Assembly: GCF_030272615.1 (NCBI RefSeq)
Contig: NC_081413.1
Coordinates: 444,627,038-444,691,037, forward strand
DNA: 64,000 bases
DNA from: Cryptomeria japonica
Lineage: Eukaryota; Streptophyta; Pinopsida; Cupressales; Cupressaceae
Reading direction: 5' to 3'
Under the pieces are notes generated by a model that searched no databases, was not told the DNA's origin, and saw only the letters and a program-made list of their open reading frames with translations. Positions 49,434 through 62,008 of the stretch are shown here, in pieces (positions within the stretch are counted from its first letter, which is position 1; each line of letters opens with the position of its first letter). A program made the translations under genes and the position numbers.

Positions 49434-50256
49434 CCTTTTGAAAACAGATCAAACGGATTGGTAGGAGCCTGAAACTAGAAACATAGCTTGTCATCTATAC
49501 CAATAATAACCTAGAGTAAATGTTCTGACATGACACTCATTGAGGCAACTTTTACACTTGTGCGAAATAGGGCTCCGACTAGGCATTGAAATAGGGACTT
49601 GTCAAAACATTCAAACTGCAAACAGTTCGAGCTTGGTAAACTGAGAAAATGGATTCATGAAGACCTAAAATTTTTCATACCAACTCACATTTATAAATAC
49701 AATTCAATCCATTTTTAAATTATTCATGATGATCAACAAGGCAAAAGATATAAGCACTCAAAGTAGGCTACTCAATAAAATCTACATTTGTGCCTAAAAT
49801 GCACTTTCAGCTCACCCCTCGAAATGGGTACCTAGTAAACTTATCCAAACTGAAGTTTGAAAGTTGCACATCATTTCATATGCCAAATTAAATGTGTAGG
49901 ACATGATTCTCGAGCCTTACCCTTTGAAAATCAACTGGCTCCATTTTGCCCTCTCTCTAACTAGGCCATTCAGACTGACTCATTTGGAAATGCAAAGAAA
50001 AAATTTGAATGGGCCTCTAAAATTGACTCAATTTTAGTGAGTCCCAGTAGTGGCTCTGACTGGGGATGGTTGATTGCAAGATCAACACAAGAATCCAGAT
50101 ATCTATGGTTAGGCAGACCACCCAAAAATGGATCACTTCCTTCTCTTCTCAAAAATAGGGCTTCCTTATTCTACCCAAACATCAAGGAATTTTATTGAAA
50201 ACCACACAACTGAAGCAAAGCAACTATACAAAATATACAAACATACTTACAATTGA

Positions 50257-51804
50257 TTATAAACTGCTCCACTTTCCTCGACATTTACCTCTATCAAAAA
50301 TCTGATTTTCATCTCTTGATGTTATGATCCAAACAAAGGCACCTTCCAGTAACAACTGAGCATAATTGTTATAATCAAACCTTACCATCATACTACTGTA
50401 ACAGTTGGTGTACATGCCTTTTGTCTGATTTTGAACTTTATGGTCACACATTACTTCAACAAAAGCAAAATCATGAGGCAAACCACTATAGGGGCCTTGT
50501 TACAAGCTGCCATACCTTTCACTATCCCACTCAACTCTATCATTTGCAAGGACATCATCATGCTGAACTTCAAAAATAAAACATTCATTCTCAACATTAT
50601 AATTCTCATCAACACATGCCTTATTATCATTGAAATCAATAGAATGAGGGACACTACTAACCAACTGATGAAAACAAGGAACATAAAAATTTTGGTCCAG
50701 ATGTGATACTTCACTATGCTGATCACACTTCTTACTATCCTTGTTCATCAAGCTCAAAACCTCTGCATTTTCAATATCCCATTCATGGAAAAGAATGCAT
50801 ACCTCTGGCTGAAGAAAATCCTCAGCTAAGTCTTTCTCGTTCAGACTCATATCCACCTGAAAAACTTCCATTTGTGGTCTGAAGTAATCATCACACAACC
50901 CATGCCTCTTATCTTCATCATGAAACATGTCACTACTACATGGAATGGTATCAGCATTGTGGACTGGTTCACCATTCACAACATCTGGTTGATCAATTAT
51001 TTCTTCATACAAAGGGTTAGAAACCAAATGGAAAATCCCCTTATGAACATTATGACAATGAAGTGGTTGGTCCGTGTCTATTTCAACATTGATTAGAACA
51101 TTAGAAAAATTGCTAAAAATACCACCCGCCATATCATCATAATCATCTTCATTAGACAAAGAAGAAATTTAAACTAGGTTGGAACTATTCTCAATGTTCC
51201 ATGTTTCACAACCACAAATTTTCATCCCATGACCATCATTCTGAAAATCAAGATAATCATACTTATATTGCCACAATTGATCCTCTTTACCAATAGAACA
51301 CTCATCATCAGCCAAAGAACAAAGATGAATATCACTGCCATTTACTTCATCTGATGAGTTTCTAGCATGTTCACTAAAATTTTCTGTCATAAAACCATCT
51401 GTTAGATCAACATGTTGTTCATCAAGTGTACAAGCATTTAGTTCACAGTCATTTTCCAAAGAATCCTCTTCACCATATTGCAGAAGGTCTTCATTAACAA
51501 CTCTAAGGCTCTCCAATATTTGAACTTTCTTATCCACAACTTCAAGAGCTCACCTAAGTTCTGCAATCTTCTAGAATTGCATTGCACTTTGTTGTTCCAT
51601 ATGACATTCTTTAAAAATTTATTCATCCATGTGTGCTACATTTTCATTGCAATCATACATACCATTACAATTTTCTGAATTAACTTTGTGCATAACTTTC
51701 AAATTAGAAAGATCATCAACATGATTAGAAGAAGTGAAATCTGAAGTGAAATCTGAAAATACCTCTACTTCATCCTCAACACAATTGAAATTATCAATTA
51801 TCAA
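50257..51804 (-). pseudogene. Unknown C-terminal ORF of the large gag-only element
   Basis: One frame runs from 51804 to 50257 (about 515 codons) with only a handful of point stops, for example at about 51616, 51582, 51550, 51169 and 50497. The protein is acidic and rich in Asp, Asn, His, Cys and Ser, with many CDN-type peptides, and is not similar to any enzyme I recognise. It lies directly downstream of gag, one frame off, so it may be the gag C-terminal extension displaced by a frameshift. Its length and open frame suggest it was coding until recently. Confidence 0.5.
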
Positions 51805-52645
51805 TATTCAAGTGAGGATCAACCATTGTTTGCATGAAACAACTCTGATTTTCATTGGGAATGACATTATCGTGGTTGCTAGCACAAGTATGAATACCAA
51901 AACTCTGAGCATTACTTCTCACTTCACACTTAGTTGCAACATTACAAACACTATGACAGCAGACACCAGTAGATACAAGTCTTTTAGGAATGCCATATTT
52001 TAAATTTTTCTCTATGTCCATGGCTATCACAAATGCTTGATGCAATTTTTTTGGCTCTTTATCCCTCAACCTGTAACCCATCTTACTTCCAAAGGAATCC
52101 AAATAAATCACTAAAGACACTTCGTCATTTAGTTTATACCCTTGTGGGATCTCAACCAATGCTTTGGAAAATCTAACATTGAAGGCTAGCACTAATTCAC
52201 CTTCCTCAATTCTGATCTCCATTAATTTTCTCAGTGCATCATTAAAGTTTATTCTCTCAGCAAATTGCTCAAGAAAAGATGCAACTAATTCTTCCCATGA
52301 GGAAATAGAATCTACTGGCAAAAAGGAAAACCAATCCTTTGCATCCTCTTTCAATGATTGAACCAGTAATTTCATACACACATCTTCTTGACAGATTTCA
52401 AATTCTCCCATCAAATCTAGAAATATTTTCAAATGTTGACATGTTGATTCAGATCTCTTCCCACTATATACTGGCAAATACTTTCTAATTTCCGTGGATA
52501 TGGGATTTGGGTAACCCAGAATACCTTCAAAATTTAGAGCAGCATAATGGTTCATGATGAAACTTCCCCGATTATACGGTTGTGACACTTCACTAGGCAT
52601 GGTCATATGTGAAAATACACAAGGCTGAAAAACTTCACTGCTCAT
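51794..52645 (-). pseudogene. Gypsy-type gag (Retrotrans_gag) of the large element
   Basis: 284 codons, the longest open frame in the window, with no internal stop. It includes FLDLMGEFEICQEDVCMKL, then LKEDAKDWFSFLP, then SWEELVASFLEQFAERI, the central pattern of the Retrotrans_gag capsid domain. IRIEEGELVLAFNVRFSKAL and a helical tail follow. Start taken at the first Met (MSSEVFQP). No CCHC knuckle is seen right after it. The gag is cleaner than others here, so this copy may be younger or under other constraints. Confidence 0.75.
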
Positions 52646-53570
52646 TTCTTCTTGCTTCTACAAATAATTATACAACCTTGTGTAGATTAACAAAACTCTC
52701 AAGCACATATCATCATACTGATCTATTCATAACATTGTTTGACACAAATCTTTCCCAAATTGGCATACTATAACAAAAGAACATATACTCTGGATATTAG
52801 AACATAATAGATATGCAAATGGACTTTGAAATCCTCTCTTTCCCTCTTTACTAGTGTTGTTCACTAAATGGGAAAACTATTTTACTAATTCAAATTTTCA
52901 GAACAAATTGTTTTGCATTTGAAACCTTTGAAAATACCTGGAGATTTGCAACTGTATAAAACTTGTAGATCTAAAAATTAACTTCCACTTTCAGCACGGT
53001 CTTTTGTCACAAAGTCACCACCTCTTAAACAGAGGATATTTTTAACAGCAGAATACCATTCAACACAAATTTAAATCTCTATTTCCTCCTTCAATCTCAC
53101 TGCAACACACACTCTTCTAGGCTACTTAACACATAAATCTGGAAAACACAACAGACTTATGTATGAACTGAAATCTTTTACTGCACTTTTTATAAAACTT
53201 TTATGATGAAAGCACCATGTCTGAGCATCTACTAATTAAATCATTTGCATCTTAATATGATTCATAAGATTATCTACTAATCTTATGAAAGTCTTGGAAA
53301 TACAAACTTCCTTCAAGCACCGGTATAGAGACTAGAGTCACCACCCAATTATGACATTTGGGAGAATTCATTAATAGCTATAAGAACTTCTTACAACTCT
53401 CAACAATGTATATTTTCTCTAATTCCTCACAACAAACTTTCTCTGATAGCAGACAATACCATTACAACCTCAGAAAATAATACTAAATCCCTCAACCATA
53501 AAAGACATTTTCAACTCTGTGCATTCTTAATGGACTGACTAACTGGATGAAATTATGCAATTTCCATTCA

Positions 53571-53590
53571 GGTCCCCAGCAGAGTTGCCA
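53571..53590 (-). other. Probable primer-binding site of the large element
   Basis: The complement reads TGGCAACTCTGCTGGGGACC, beginning with the TGG that pairs with a tRNA CCA end and lying 4 bases inside the 5' LTR. Similar TGGCGACTC-GCTGGGGA sites occur in plant Gypsy-type elements. I cannot name the tRNA with certainty. Confidence 0.6.
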
Positions 53591-53594
53591 TTTT

Positions 53595-56500
53595 TGTTGT
53601 TCTCAAATTATGATTGCTTTGTTTTCCCTACTTGAATCTTAGATCTTTGTGGCTTATAGAGAGAAACAACGGGAAACAGAACAAAAGACAACATATAACA
53701 AGGTTTATACAAAAACCTTCTACACTTCAAGCTTTCACCTAGCTTAGGCGGGTTTACCCTTTGTGCTTACTTTTCATAACTATGATTGGAGATTTACAGA
53801 GAAGACAAATACCAACCCCTACAAACCCTATCACTTTGAACATAAAAGAAAGGTTTGTAATTATTTTCATTGATCTCCAAGAAGCTTATAGAACCTAGCA
53901 AAACTATACCAGTGCCTTATCCCAAGCTTCAGAGTCACCTAAGACTAAATAAGAATTCTAAATTGGAAATCCACATACATTTCATCATTCTGACTTCACT
54001 AAACTTACATATGCCTGACATACATAAATTTTTATCTTTATGGTAAACCCAGTTATCAGATTCAAGCCGAATTACTGATTACTATTAGAGAAATTCTAAG
54101 TATATTTAATCTCCCTCCTTGAGAGAGAAACCTAAAACATCTCCATGAATTTGCCTTGCAAATCATTCAATTAAATAACCCTTGATTATCTAACTGAACC
54201 AGTAAATCAATTATGCATACAAGAAGACAACTGGAATTTAAGATTAGAATGCCTTGATCTATATATTTATATCCATCATCGAATCTACATTAACTTAGAA
54301 TGATCTTTCAAAACCAGAAAGAAAAAACCCCAAATATATTTTGCTAGAGCTTTTTTTTACAAAAATCTTGTGATCATCCCAAATGAGAAGAAATTGGGAC
54401 TAAGAAGAAGAGGGAAAAGATTAGGTCTGCAACCAAAATTGCCAAGTGTCTCTTTTGCCAATTGAATTTCAATCCCTTTCTCTTTCCCATGGAAACTGTT
54501 CTCAAAATATCTGATCTTTGTTGAAATAAACTACATAACTACATTCATCATCTCGAGAGCTTTTTCGCAATATATAATACTTCATATTTTGGCCAAACAT
54601 AAGCCTTTGAGCGAATTAATCACTCGTGTGCACAATCATTTAAATTTTTCAATTTTCTATATAGTCTCAACTATATATTTAATCTAATTTTAACTTTGAT
54701 TTTTGGCTCTGATTTTGGCCTGATGCCCTGCCATGTGCCAGTCTCTGATTGGTCGATGGGGTTCACTGGGTGCCATTTGGGATGACACCTCATCACTCCG
54801 CCACGTGTCTGCCACCAAGCTGCTTGCTCATCACCACATCATCACCATGTGTCTTCCACCTATGTGCCACCTCAGCGCCACTGGGATGGGACCCACCTGT
54901 TGGACCGCCAACTGGACTTGCCACCTGACTTTTGCCATTTCGCAATGGCTAACCCGCAAGCATCTTCGGTCTCCCAAATCGTGCGAGCCGTTGGATCTTT
55001 CTGGACTTGCTCGATCTTTAACTCCCTTCACTGAGCCTGGGTTTTTCCCCATTTCGCAGCCCTTAACTCACAAGCATCTTTCCTTCGCAAAGTCATGCAG
55101 AATGTCGATCATCTAGAACCTGCTCACCAGCTAAGTCGCTCCTTCTCTGCAAAATTTTGACTACCTCGAGATTCATGCCTGCATGGGGTGCACCTGTCGT
55201 CACTCAATCAACCTCCTCGGTCACCTTGGGATCCGCACCCACGCGCATGGGGTCTGCCTTGGGCGCCCATGAGCACCATCTGTCAAAAGCCTTTTGTGGC
55301 TTTGACATATTAGATGGGTGTCTTATTTGTTATAAATAGCATAAAATACTCCCGCCCAGCCAATGTGGGACTAAAGCTTATGCCTGGGATTGCACTTTTG
55401 AAGCTTTTTCTGAAACTTTTAATGGTGGCCTTTTACATTTGCTTTAAAATTTCTATTTGTCTCTCCTCCAACCAACATGCCACACTTCACACCATGAATT
55501 TGGTTGAAAATTTATTTATCCTTTTCAAAAACACTACCCTCCACGTAGCCCCTTGCATTTGCCTAGAGGTTTCCATGGTTTTACCAGCCAATGCACTGGC
55601 CCAGTCAATTACATTGCTCTGTTTCTATGGGCTGCTATGTTTTTCTAACAAAGGAGGATGCTGGCAAAGTTTAGGTGGAGCTGGGCCTTACACCAAATAA
55701 GTGCATTTGCTTCAAGTTTCAGTTGTTTGCATTTTGTTGGGAGTTTCTTACCAATTGCATTAATTTTAAATCTGAAAACCCCCACGTACCACAAAGGAGG
55801 AGGCATGAGCTATTGGTTGCATTTGGTTTGAGTTTCTAAACCCTTTCCCATGCCATGCAAAGGGAGTTTTATATTCTGTCGTAATGCCATTGGCATTTGC
55901 TTTGAAGCTTTTGTTGTTGCCTTTGGTTTGAAGTTTATTTGCTGCTCAAACTTCAATGGCTCTTCAACACCATGTACCACAGCAGAAGGACTGGTAAAAG
56001 AAAGGCATTTCAATATGCCAATTGCATTTGTTAAAAGTTTCTATGCCTTTCCAACTCCTTCAAACAGCAGGGGAACTGACAAAGAAATTGGAATTAAGTT
56101 TTATATCTGTTAATTGAATTTACCTAGAATTTCAAAAGTTTGCCAACTCCACTCTATTCAACACTGTTTTCCTTCCATTTGCTTGGAGGTTTCTATGTCC
56201 TTCCAAAAATCCAGCAAGGGGGAGATTTAGGTAAAGTCGATTGGCATCATGCCAATTGCATTTGTTAAAAGTTTCTATGCCTTTCCAACCCTTTCAAATA
56301 GTAGAGGAACTAACAAAGAAATTGGAATTAAGTTTTATATTTGTTAATTGAATTTACCTGGAGGTTTCTAAGTCCTTCCAAAAACTATAGCAAGGGGGAG
56401 ATTTAGGTAAAGTCGATTGGCATCATGGCTGCCAATTGCATTATGAAAGTTTTAAAACCCTCTTCCAGAAACTCCACTTGGCAGGTGCATTTTTTAATGT

Positions 56501-57254
56501 CTTTTCTTTGTCGCTGAAGGAGGATTTGGCATTGAAATCGCCAATCTGAAATTGCCTGAAGGTCTACAATATTTTCAAAATCTTATGACATGTCCTGTGA
56601 TTACAATCCATATTTAAATATTCTGAAAATCTTTCAGCGAACAAAGTCGCCAATAAAATAATACGGCACAGGTATGAGCCAGGTCGGGCCTCAAAGTGGG
56701 TCCGACTAAAAAAAAATTCATTTTCATGCAACTGACCTCTGAAATGCCTTATACAACTTGAACATACCTTTGGAATCGATCGACACCATTTTTGGATCAT
56801 CAGACTGAGTTTTACAACTTTCAGGCACTTACGCTACATTTTTGCATTTAATCGCAAAGACATATTTTTCAAGTCGATCAAAACACCTTTCTGGACCTCA
56901 CCATCTGATAGGCATGTACTCTGATATACAAGGATGAACTCTGCCAAGCGGCTTTCCAAGATGAGTCCCGAGTGAAGAGATTAATTTTCAAAAATGCCCA
57001 ACTGGCTTTGTCGACACTGCGGACCTGATGAAGTCAATGTTTTGGCAACACATGATGCCTTTCTCAAAAATATCAAACAACCTCCGTAGACCATCAAATT
57101 TGAAACACAGGTACCTTGAAGTACATATTAAATCTTTGGATTCTTAGTTTGACCAAAAGTCTGACTAGGTGCAAATGGCGCGCTCATGAAAATGGCTACT
57201 TTAACTGATATAGCATTGAAAGTGTTGATCACGGAAAATGATGACTCAATGAAC
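53595..57254 (-). repeat. 5' LTR of the large gag-only element
   Basis: About 3660 bp, colinear with 45955-49433. The extra length is explained mostly by a tandem duplication of about 176 bp (56213-56388 and 56389-56564) that the other LTR lacks. The outer end is set where similarity stops; no TG...CA end or target duplication confirms it. Confidence 0.7.
56213..56564. repeat. Tandem duplication of about 176 bp inside one LTR
   Basis: The words agcaagggggagatttagg and cgattggcatcatg occur at 56213 and again at 56389, with the intervening 'ccaattgcatttgttaaaag' block also matching the upstream copy near 56020. The left LTR has a single copy near 48572-48610. Confidence 0.7.
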
Positions 57255-57690
57255 TCGTGGCAGAGTGATGAGGATCCTTTGCTCTGGAATGTAGTGTTTT
57301 TCTAATCATGGTTGATATTTTTATTTTGTACCAAGTGTTAGTATTAGTTGTGACAGTTGTATTGCTACCCGAATGTTAGTATTGCAATATGGTCTATGAA
57401 TCCTATGCTCTGGAATCTATGGAATTCGTATCTTGAAGATGGAAATTGTTATGCTTGGAATTTGTGTTTATGGGTTCGTGTCTATGGGTCCAACAAACCT
57501 TTGTTTTGTTCCAGTAATTAAAGTGTGTGTTTAGGTAATTAAAAAGGAAGCATGTACAAGACCAATGAAGGTTGACTTGCTTAATCTATTTTGGTCGAGG
57601 CATATTTGAGTAATGTGTTGATCAGAGGAATGCATTATTTATAAAAATATTTTGTGCTTGGCCAACGTATTATCTTGGTATATGTGCTTA
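57255..57690. other. Unassigned spacer
   Basis: Flank beyond the large LTR. No gene or repeat recognised. Confidence 0.4.
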
Positions 57691-57698
57691 CCAGTATA

Positions 57699-57750
57699 TG
57701 TGTGTGTGTGTGTATGCATGTGCATATGTATATGTATATGTATATGTATA

Positions 57751-57782
<32 letters not shown>

Positions 57783-57881
57783 AATATATATACATATACA
57801 TATATATGCATACATAAATATATACATACATACATACATACATACACATATATATATAGATATATATACATATATATATGC

Positions 57882-57913
<32 letters not shown>

Positions 57914-58047
57914 ATGTGCTTGGGCAATATATTATCTTGGTATATGTATATTTATATGTACATATACATACATACATACATACATACATATATGTATATG
58001 TATATATGTATATATATTTGTATGTATACACATATATGTATATATAC

Positions 58048-58099
<52 letters not shown>
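57699..58099 (+). repeat. Compound microsatellite (TG, TATG, CATA)
   Basis: Two (TG)n runs, about 57698-57713 and 58049-58100, enclose alternating TATG/CATA/TATA tracts with imperfect palindromic character. ORFs of up to 165 codons on both strands here are repeat-encoded and not genes. Confidence 0.95.
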
Positions 58100-58102
<3 letters not shown>

Positions 58103-58140
58103 GTGGATCATATCTGTATCTGGAATACACAACACTTCAA

Positions 58141-59125
58141 TAAGTCATTAGATGCATGGTTAGTAAATCAATCAAACAATGAACAACAAACCATCACAAA
58201 GTGACATATTGTCTTCTAGTAGATGTGAGCTTAGTCTTGCTCTCAAAATTTTATATGCAATACCAGTAACTAGACACCACCTAAACGAAGAATTTAATCT
58301 ATATGAGTACGAAATTTAGGTAAATGGATGCAATATTAAGCTAGATAAATGCAAGATATGCAAGATTAATGAATATTAGGCTAACATGATTAAGCTATGA
58401 ATAATTATTAAGCTAAATGATTTAACAAATATGCAATAACTAATATCCAAATATTCTGAAAAATCTTAATGAACCTAGAACAAAAACAACATGATAACAA
58501 TATAGTCTCCAAGATCCTTGATTAGGAGACGAGAACCTGAATTTATAGAAAATTCATAAAGAAACCAATGACTGAGATCAAATGATGATGAGTGGTCAAG
58601 ATTCTCCAAGAAGAAGCACAACCCAAGTGAATTGATGTGATTGGCTGATTTTCTTAATTTTAAAGGAAATTGAACTAAAATTAAGATAAAATCAGAAAAA
58701 ACCGATTTATTCTCTATTTTATTCAATTTTGAGATTTAAATGTTTTAATTGCTTTCCTGAGATTTTTTCAATTTTTAATTTGATTTTCAAGATTATCTCC
58801 ATTTGATTTCTTTTCTCAATTTTTAATTCTTTTTTCCAAGTAATTCCTTTTTTTTATGATTTAATGGCAAATTGATTTATTTAATTAAATATACTAGGAT
58901 ATTTAATAAAATAAATAGGATAGTTGTTTAAAAATGATTTACTTGAAATGATCAATTAATTAAATATTTATTTAATTAATTCAGAGTGATTAATTTGCCA
59001 TGTGACATTGATGATTTAAGAAATTAATTGTGTGCTCAAGATTAATTTTAATTGCCTTTGGTTAGGACCTTGGTGATGAAATCTAGACTAGGGGGCCTAT
59101 GGTTTTAGATGACCATTTCTAGGGT
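58141..59125. other. AT-rich spacer between microsatellites
   Basis: No coding signal. TTAATTAA-type blocks around 58850-59000. No boundaries recognised. Confidence 0.4.
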
Positions 59126-59132
59126 ATTACAA

Positions 59133-59146
59133 TGTCTATACATACA

Positions 59147-59235
<89 letters not shown>

Positions 59236-59260
59236 GTATATATGTGTGTGTGTGTGTATG
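59133..59260 (+). repeat. Second compound microsatellite (CATA, TA, AC, TG)
   Basis: (CATA)n from about 59135, (TA)n, (CA)n to about 59230, then TATG and (TG)n to about 59257. Same motif set as the 57.7-kb tract, possibly a duplicated origin. Confidence 0.95.
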
Positions 59261-59479
59261 TGACTAGTATGCAGTGTCAGTAGTGGAGACCAAAGGTGTG
59301 TGTAAGTGTGGAAAGTGTGAGTGCAGTGATAGTGTTGCAGTAATCCCTTACCAGATCAATTACAAGAAGTTGGATTGACAGATTGAAGATAGAGTTGCAG
59401 TAATCCCTCACTAGATCTGTTGTAAGCAATTGTGTTGACAGGTTGGAGAAAGTATTACAGAGATCCCTCATCAAATATG

Positions 59480-59908
59480 TTGTAAGTTGTTTAAATATCT
59501 AAGCTTATCTTGGAACTGACCTCATGTATTTGGAGATGCAATTTTTTTCAATTCACTTATTTCTATTGTAGTAAGCATTCAGACAATAAGTCATGTTGTA
59601 TTATGGGAGTGAGACTTGTTGTAATCAGGCAGTGAACCATCCAATAGTGATCCACCCTTTTGTAAACACCATATAACTAGTTATATTTTCTTGAGAGCTA
59701 ACCCTCTCTGTGGTTTTTCCAATTTGGGTTTTCCATGTATAAAAATCTGGTGTCTACCTTGTGATTATGGATTTCATTTATTCTACATTTGTTGTTTCTT
59801 GTTGATGAGATTAATTGCTAAGGTTAAAATTAGTGAATTTTTTTATTGATGTGGGAATACTGATTCACCCTCCCTCCCAATATTTCAATCCATTCAACCA
59901 TCTAATAA
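59480..59908 (+). repeat. Partial 5' LTR of copy D
   Basis: The 3' part of an LTR is recognisable by the 'ctctgtggtttttccaatttgggttttcc' block shared with copy A and a C-rich 'ttcaccctccctccc' run. It ends near CTAATA just before a primer site at 59909. The left end cannot be placed and may be lost in the microsatellite. Confidence 0.55.
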
Positions 59909-59922
59909 TTGGTATCAGAGCC
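59909..59922 (+). other. Primer-binding site of copy D
   Basis: TTGGTATCAGAGCC, the initiator tRNA-Met type, in the same position relative to the gag start as in B and C. Confidence 0.8.
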
Positions 59923-59976
59923 CGGTCTCTTGTTTGCTAGGTTAACCGCTTGAGGGAGATCCTTGTTAGTTGAATC

Positions 59977-60900
59977 ATGGCACTAATGTGTATGACTAAA
60001 GAATATGATTTGGATGAAGAATTGAAGAGACCTCTTGAAGATCTAGAAATTATGAAATCTAAGAATGAGGAATTGAAAGATAATGTGAATTTTGCAAATG
60101 AATGTGTGCAAAAGCTGAGAGAACAGATCCAAAAGTTCAAGTTAAGACATAAGGAAGTTAACAATCAGTTAAAGAAAGTGAATGAAAATGTTAAAAATCT
60201 GATGCTGAAAATTAAGGAAAAGAACAAAGTGGAAGAAACTCTGAGAGATTCAATTAAGCTAAAAACTAAAGAATGTGAGAAGGGGGAACAAGAAGTGAAG
60301 AGGTTGAAGGTAGAAACTAAAGTTCATGAGAGCAACAAACTATTGGATGATTTGATTGACATATAGAAACCTCATAAGGACAAGACTGGACTAGGATTTA
60401 AAATCGGTGAATGTTCAAATCAAAAAGACAAAATAAAAGGCAAGGAAGTTAAGTAGAGGAAGAGAGGAAAATTGATGTTGCAAGCAATATTCAGAATTAG
60501 AAATCTATTGCAAGAAGATCGTCGATTCGTCAACATAATGCTCAAAGGTACCCATCATTTAATGGCTATTATTTTCAATGCAATAAATTTGGTCATAAGG
60601 TTGTAGAATGAAAAAGCTTGAAGGAAATGAACACTCAGTGTTACAATTGCAAGAAGTTTGGTCATAAGGAAATTTACTATAAGAATAATGTTATGAATCA
60701 GAACTATTATCCAATTGGAATGAATGGAATGAATAGTTATAGGAAATTTCATGGCTATTGTCATCTATGCAAATGTTATGGTCATAAAGCTAATCAGTGC
60801 AGATCTAGAATACACTTGGTGACTTCAGTGTAGAGGAACATCAAATGTTATAAGTGCAATCAAACTAAGCTATGGAGAAGTCTATGGAGAAGAATGTGAT
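59977..60900 (+). pseudogene. Gag-like coiled-coil/CCHC protein, truncated copy D
   Basis: The N-terminus (59977-60366) is a heptad-rich coiled coil starting MALMCMTKEYDLDEELKRPLEDLE. A TAG at 60364-60366 sits where copy B has Gln just before a KP peptide, and the GLGF-like segment that follows is shared with B. Downstream are remnants of four knuckles: FQCNKFGHKVVE, CYNCKKFGHKEIYY, CHLCKCYGHKANQC (intact) and CYKCNQTKLW. No ORF2 follows, so the element is truncated or rearranged after gag. Confidence 0.65.
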
Positions 60901-61990
60901 CAATACTTGTGAATCTAGAAAAAATTAAATCATGGTATGGAGAAAGAAGTGAACAATGCAAGCAAACCTAGTGTGCTGGAATCTGGTGCCAGCACCTCTT
61001 CCTCTAGTAATTGAGCTTGTTGCTTTGGCTAAAGGGGATTTTTCAAGGAAATCATTCACCCCCCCTCTTCGAAGTAGTTCATACTATGGATTTGGCATGA
61101 CTGTGATTGATTTTCAATATGATAATTTGGTGAAGATGTTGGTCTATCATTGACAAGACACCCTTTTTCATAGGTAAACTAATGTATGAGCATCCCTATT
61201 TCTTGGCAATATTGCATCAACCAAAAACATTTTCTTTCAATTTGTTTCCTATTTTGCAGTTTCAACATTTCATTATGTGTTTATTGGGATTTTCTCACCA
61301 GATCTTATAGAGATGGATTTTGATTGTGGACATGTTCATTTACCTTATCCTAAGTCCACAAGACATTTGGATCCTTTTTCCAGCAAGTTATCACTTCTAG
61401 AATCTGAGGCAACTTTCTGGCTTAGAACATCGAAATCGCTTGGACCTATTTGGCTTTGGCAGATCTTGCAGATCACTTCAGTATCTTGTGGAGCTTCAGT
61501 TCATTGCTTCCAACATTCCTTGGCATGTGGCTGACCTTCCTTTAGTTCCGGACTTCATTCTATGAATTTTCTAGAAGGATCTCTTTGGCGAAGGCCGACC
61601 TTGTTGTTTTACATGTTTCATTCTTGTTCATCGACATTTGTTCCATCTTGGGCTGATACAGATCATTATTGATCATATAAATCAATGTAATTGAGAATCA
61701 AGATGGGGTGATTACAACATAGGAGAATATTCCTAAGGTTAGTATATTCAGAGTTGTCTCACATTATTGCTTGAGCCCGAATGTCTCTTAACACGCATGT
61801 TTTATACTCAAGCCTATGAGCCAAATCTTGTGAGCCCACATGTTTCCAGCAGTTTGTAACTAATTTCCATGATATAATAAATCCTATTTTGCATTGCCTC
61901 CATCACGATTGTGTTATTTCTATTGTGTAACTCTTGTTGCATGGTCCAAACTGTTCTCTTTGAGGACTCTCCCTACGTGACTAGACCAAG
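60901..61990. other. Spacer, partly probable LTR of the Gypsy element
   Basis: A C-rich 'attcaccccccctcttcg' near 61046-61063 looks like an LTR end remnant. From about 61150 the sequence may be the Gypsy 5' LTR, ending 'gactagacca' just before the primer site at 61991. Its start is not resolved. The ORF at 61277-61534 has no recognised domain. Confidence 0.35.
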
Positions 61991-62008
61991 TGCTATCAGA
62001 GCTAGGTT
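61991..62008 (+). other. Primer-binding site of the Gypsy element
   Basis: TGCTATCAGAGCTAGGTT differs from the initiator tRNA-Met site by one base (C for G at position 3) and lies about 90 bases before the gag ATG, as in plant chromovirus-like Gypsy elements. Confidence 0.65.

Larger units (their letters stand above)
45955..57254 (-). mobile_element. Large gag-only LTR element with LTRs of about 3.5 kb
   Basis: Two very long direct repeats (45955-49433 and 53595-57254) enclose about 4.2 kb. Inside, on the minus strand, is a Gypsy-type gag plus a long unknown C-terminal ORF, with no protease, RT or integrase. A primer-site-like sequence lies 4 bases inside the right repeat. Outer flanks (GGGAC before 45955; no such match after 57254) show no target duplication, so the right outer edge is uncertain or rearranged. 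It fits the large, non-autonomous LARD or TR-GAG type. Confidence 0.7.

Noticed and set aside
45955-57254. Reading the two long repeats as a plain segmental duplication
   Set aside because: A gag gene with a primer-site-like sequence 4 bases from one repeat and a purine run beside the other fits LTRs better, although the missing TSD leaves some doubt.
57635-58204. Several ORFs of 80-165 codons on both strands
   Set aside because: They are His/Tyr/Ile/Val/Cys repeats produced by the TG/TATG/CATA microsatellite and have no protein-like composition.
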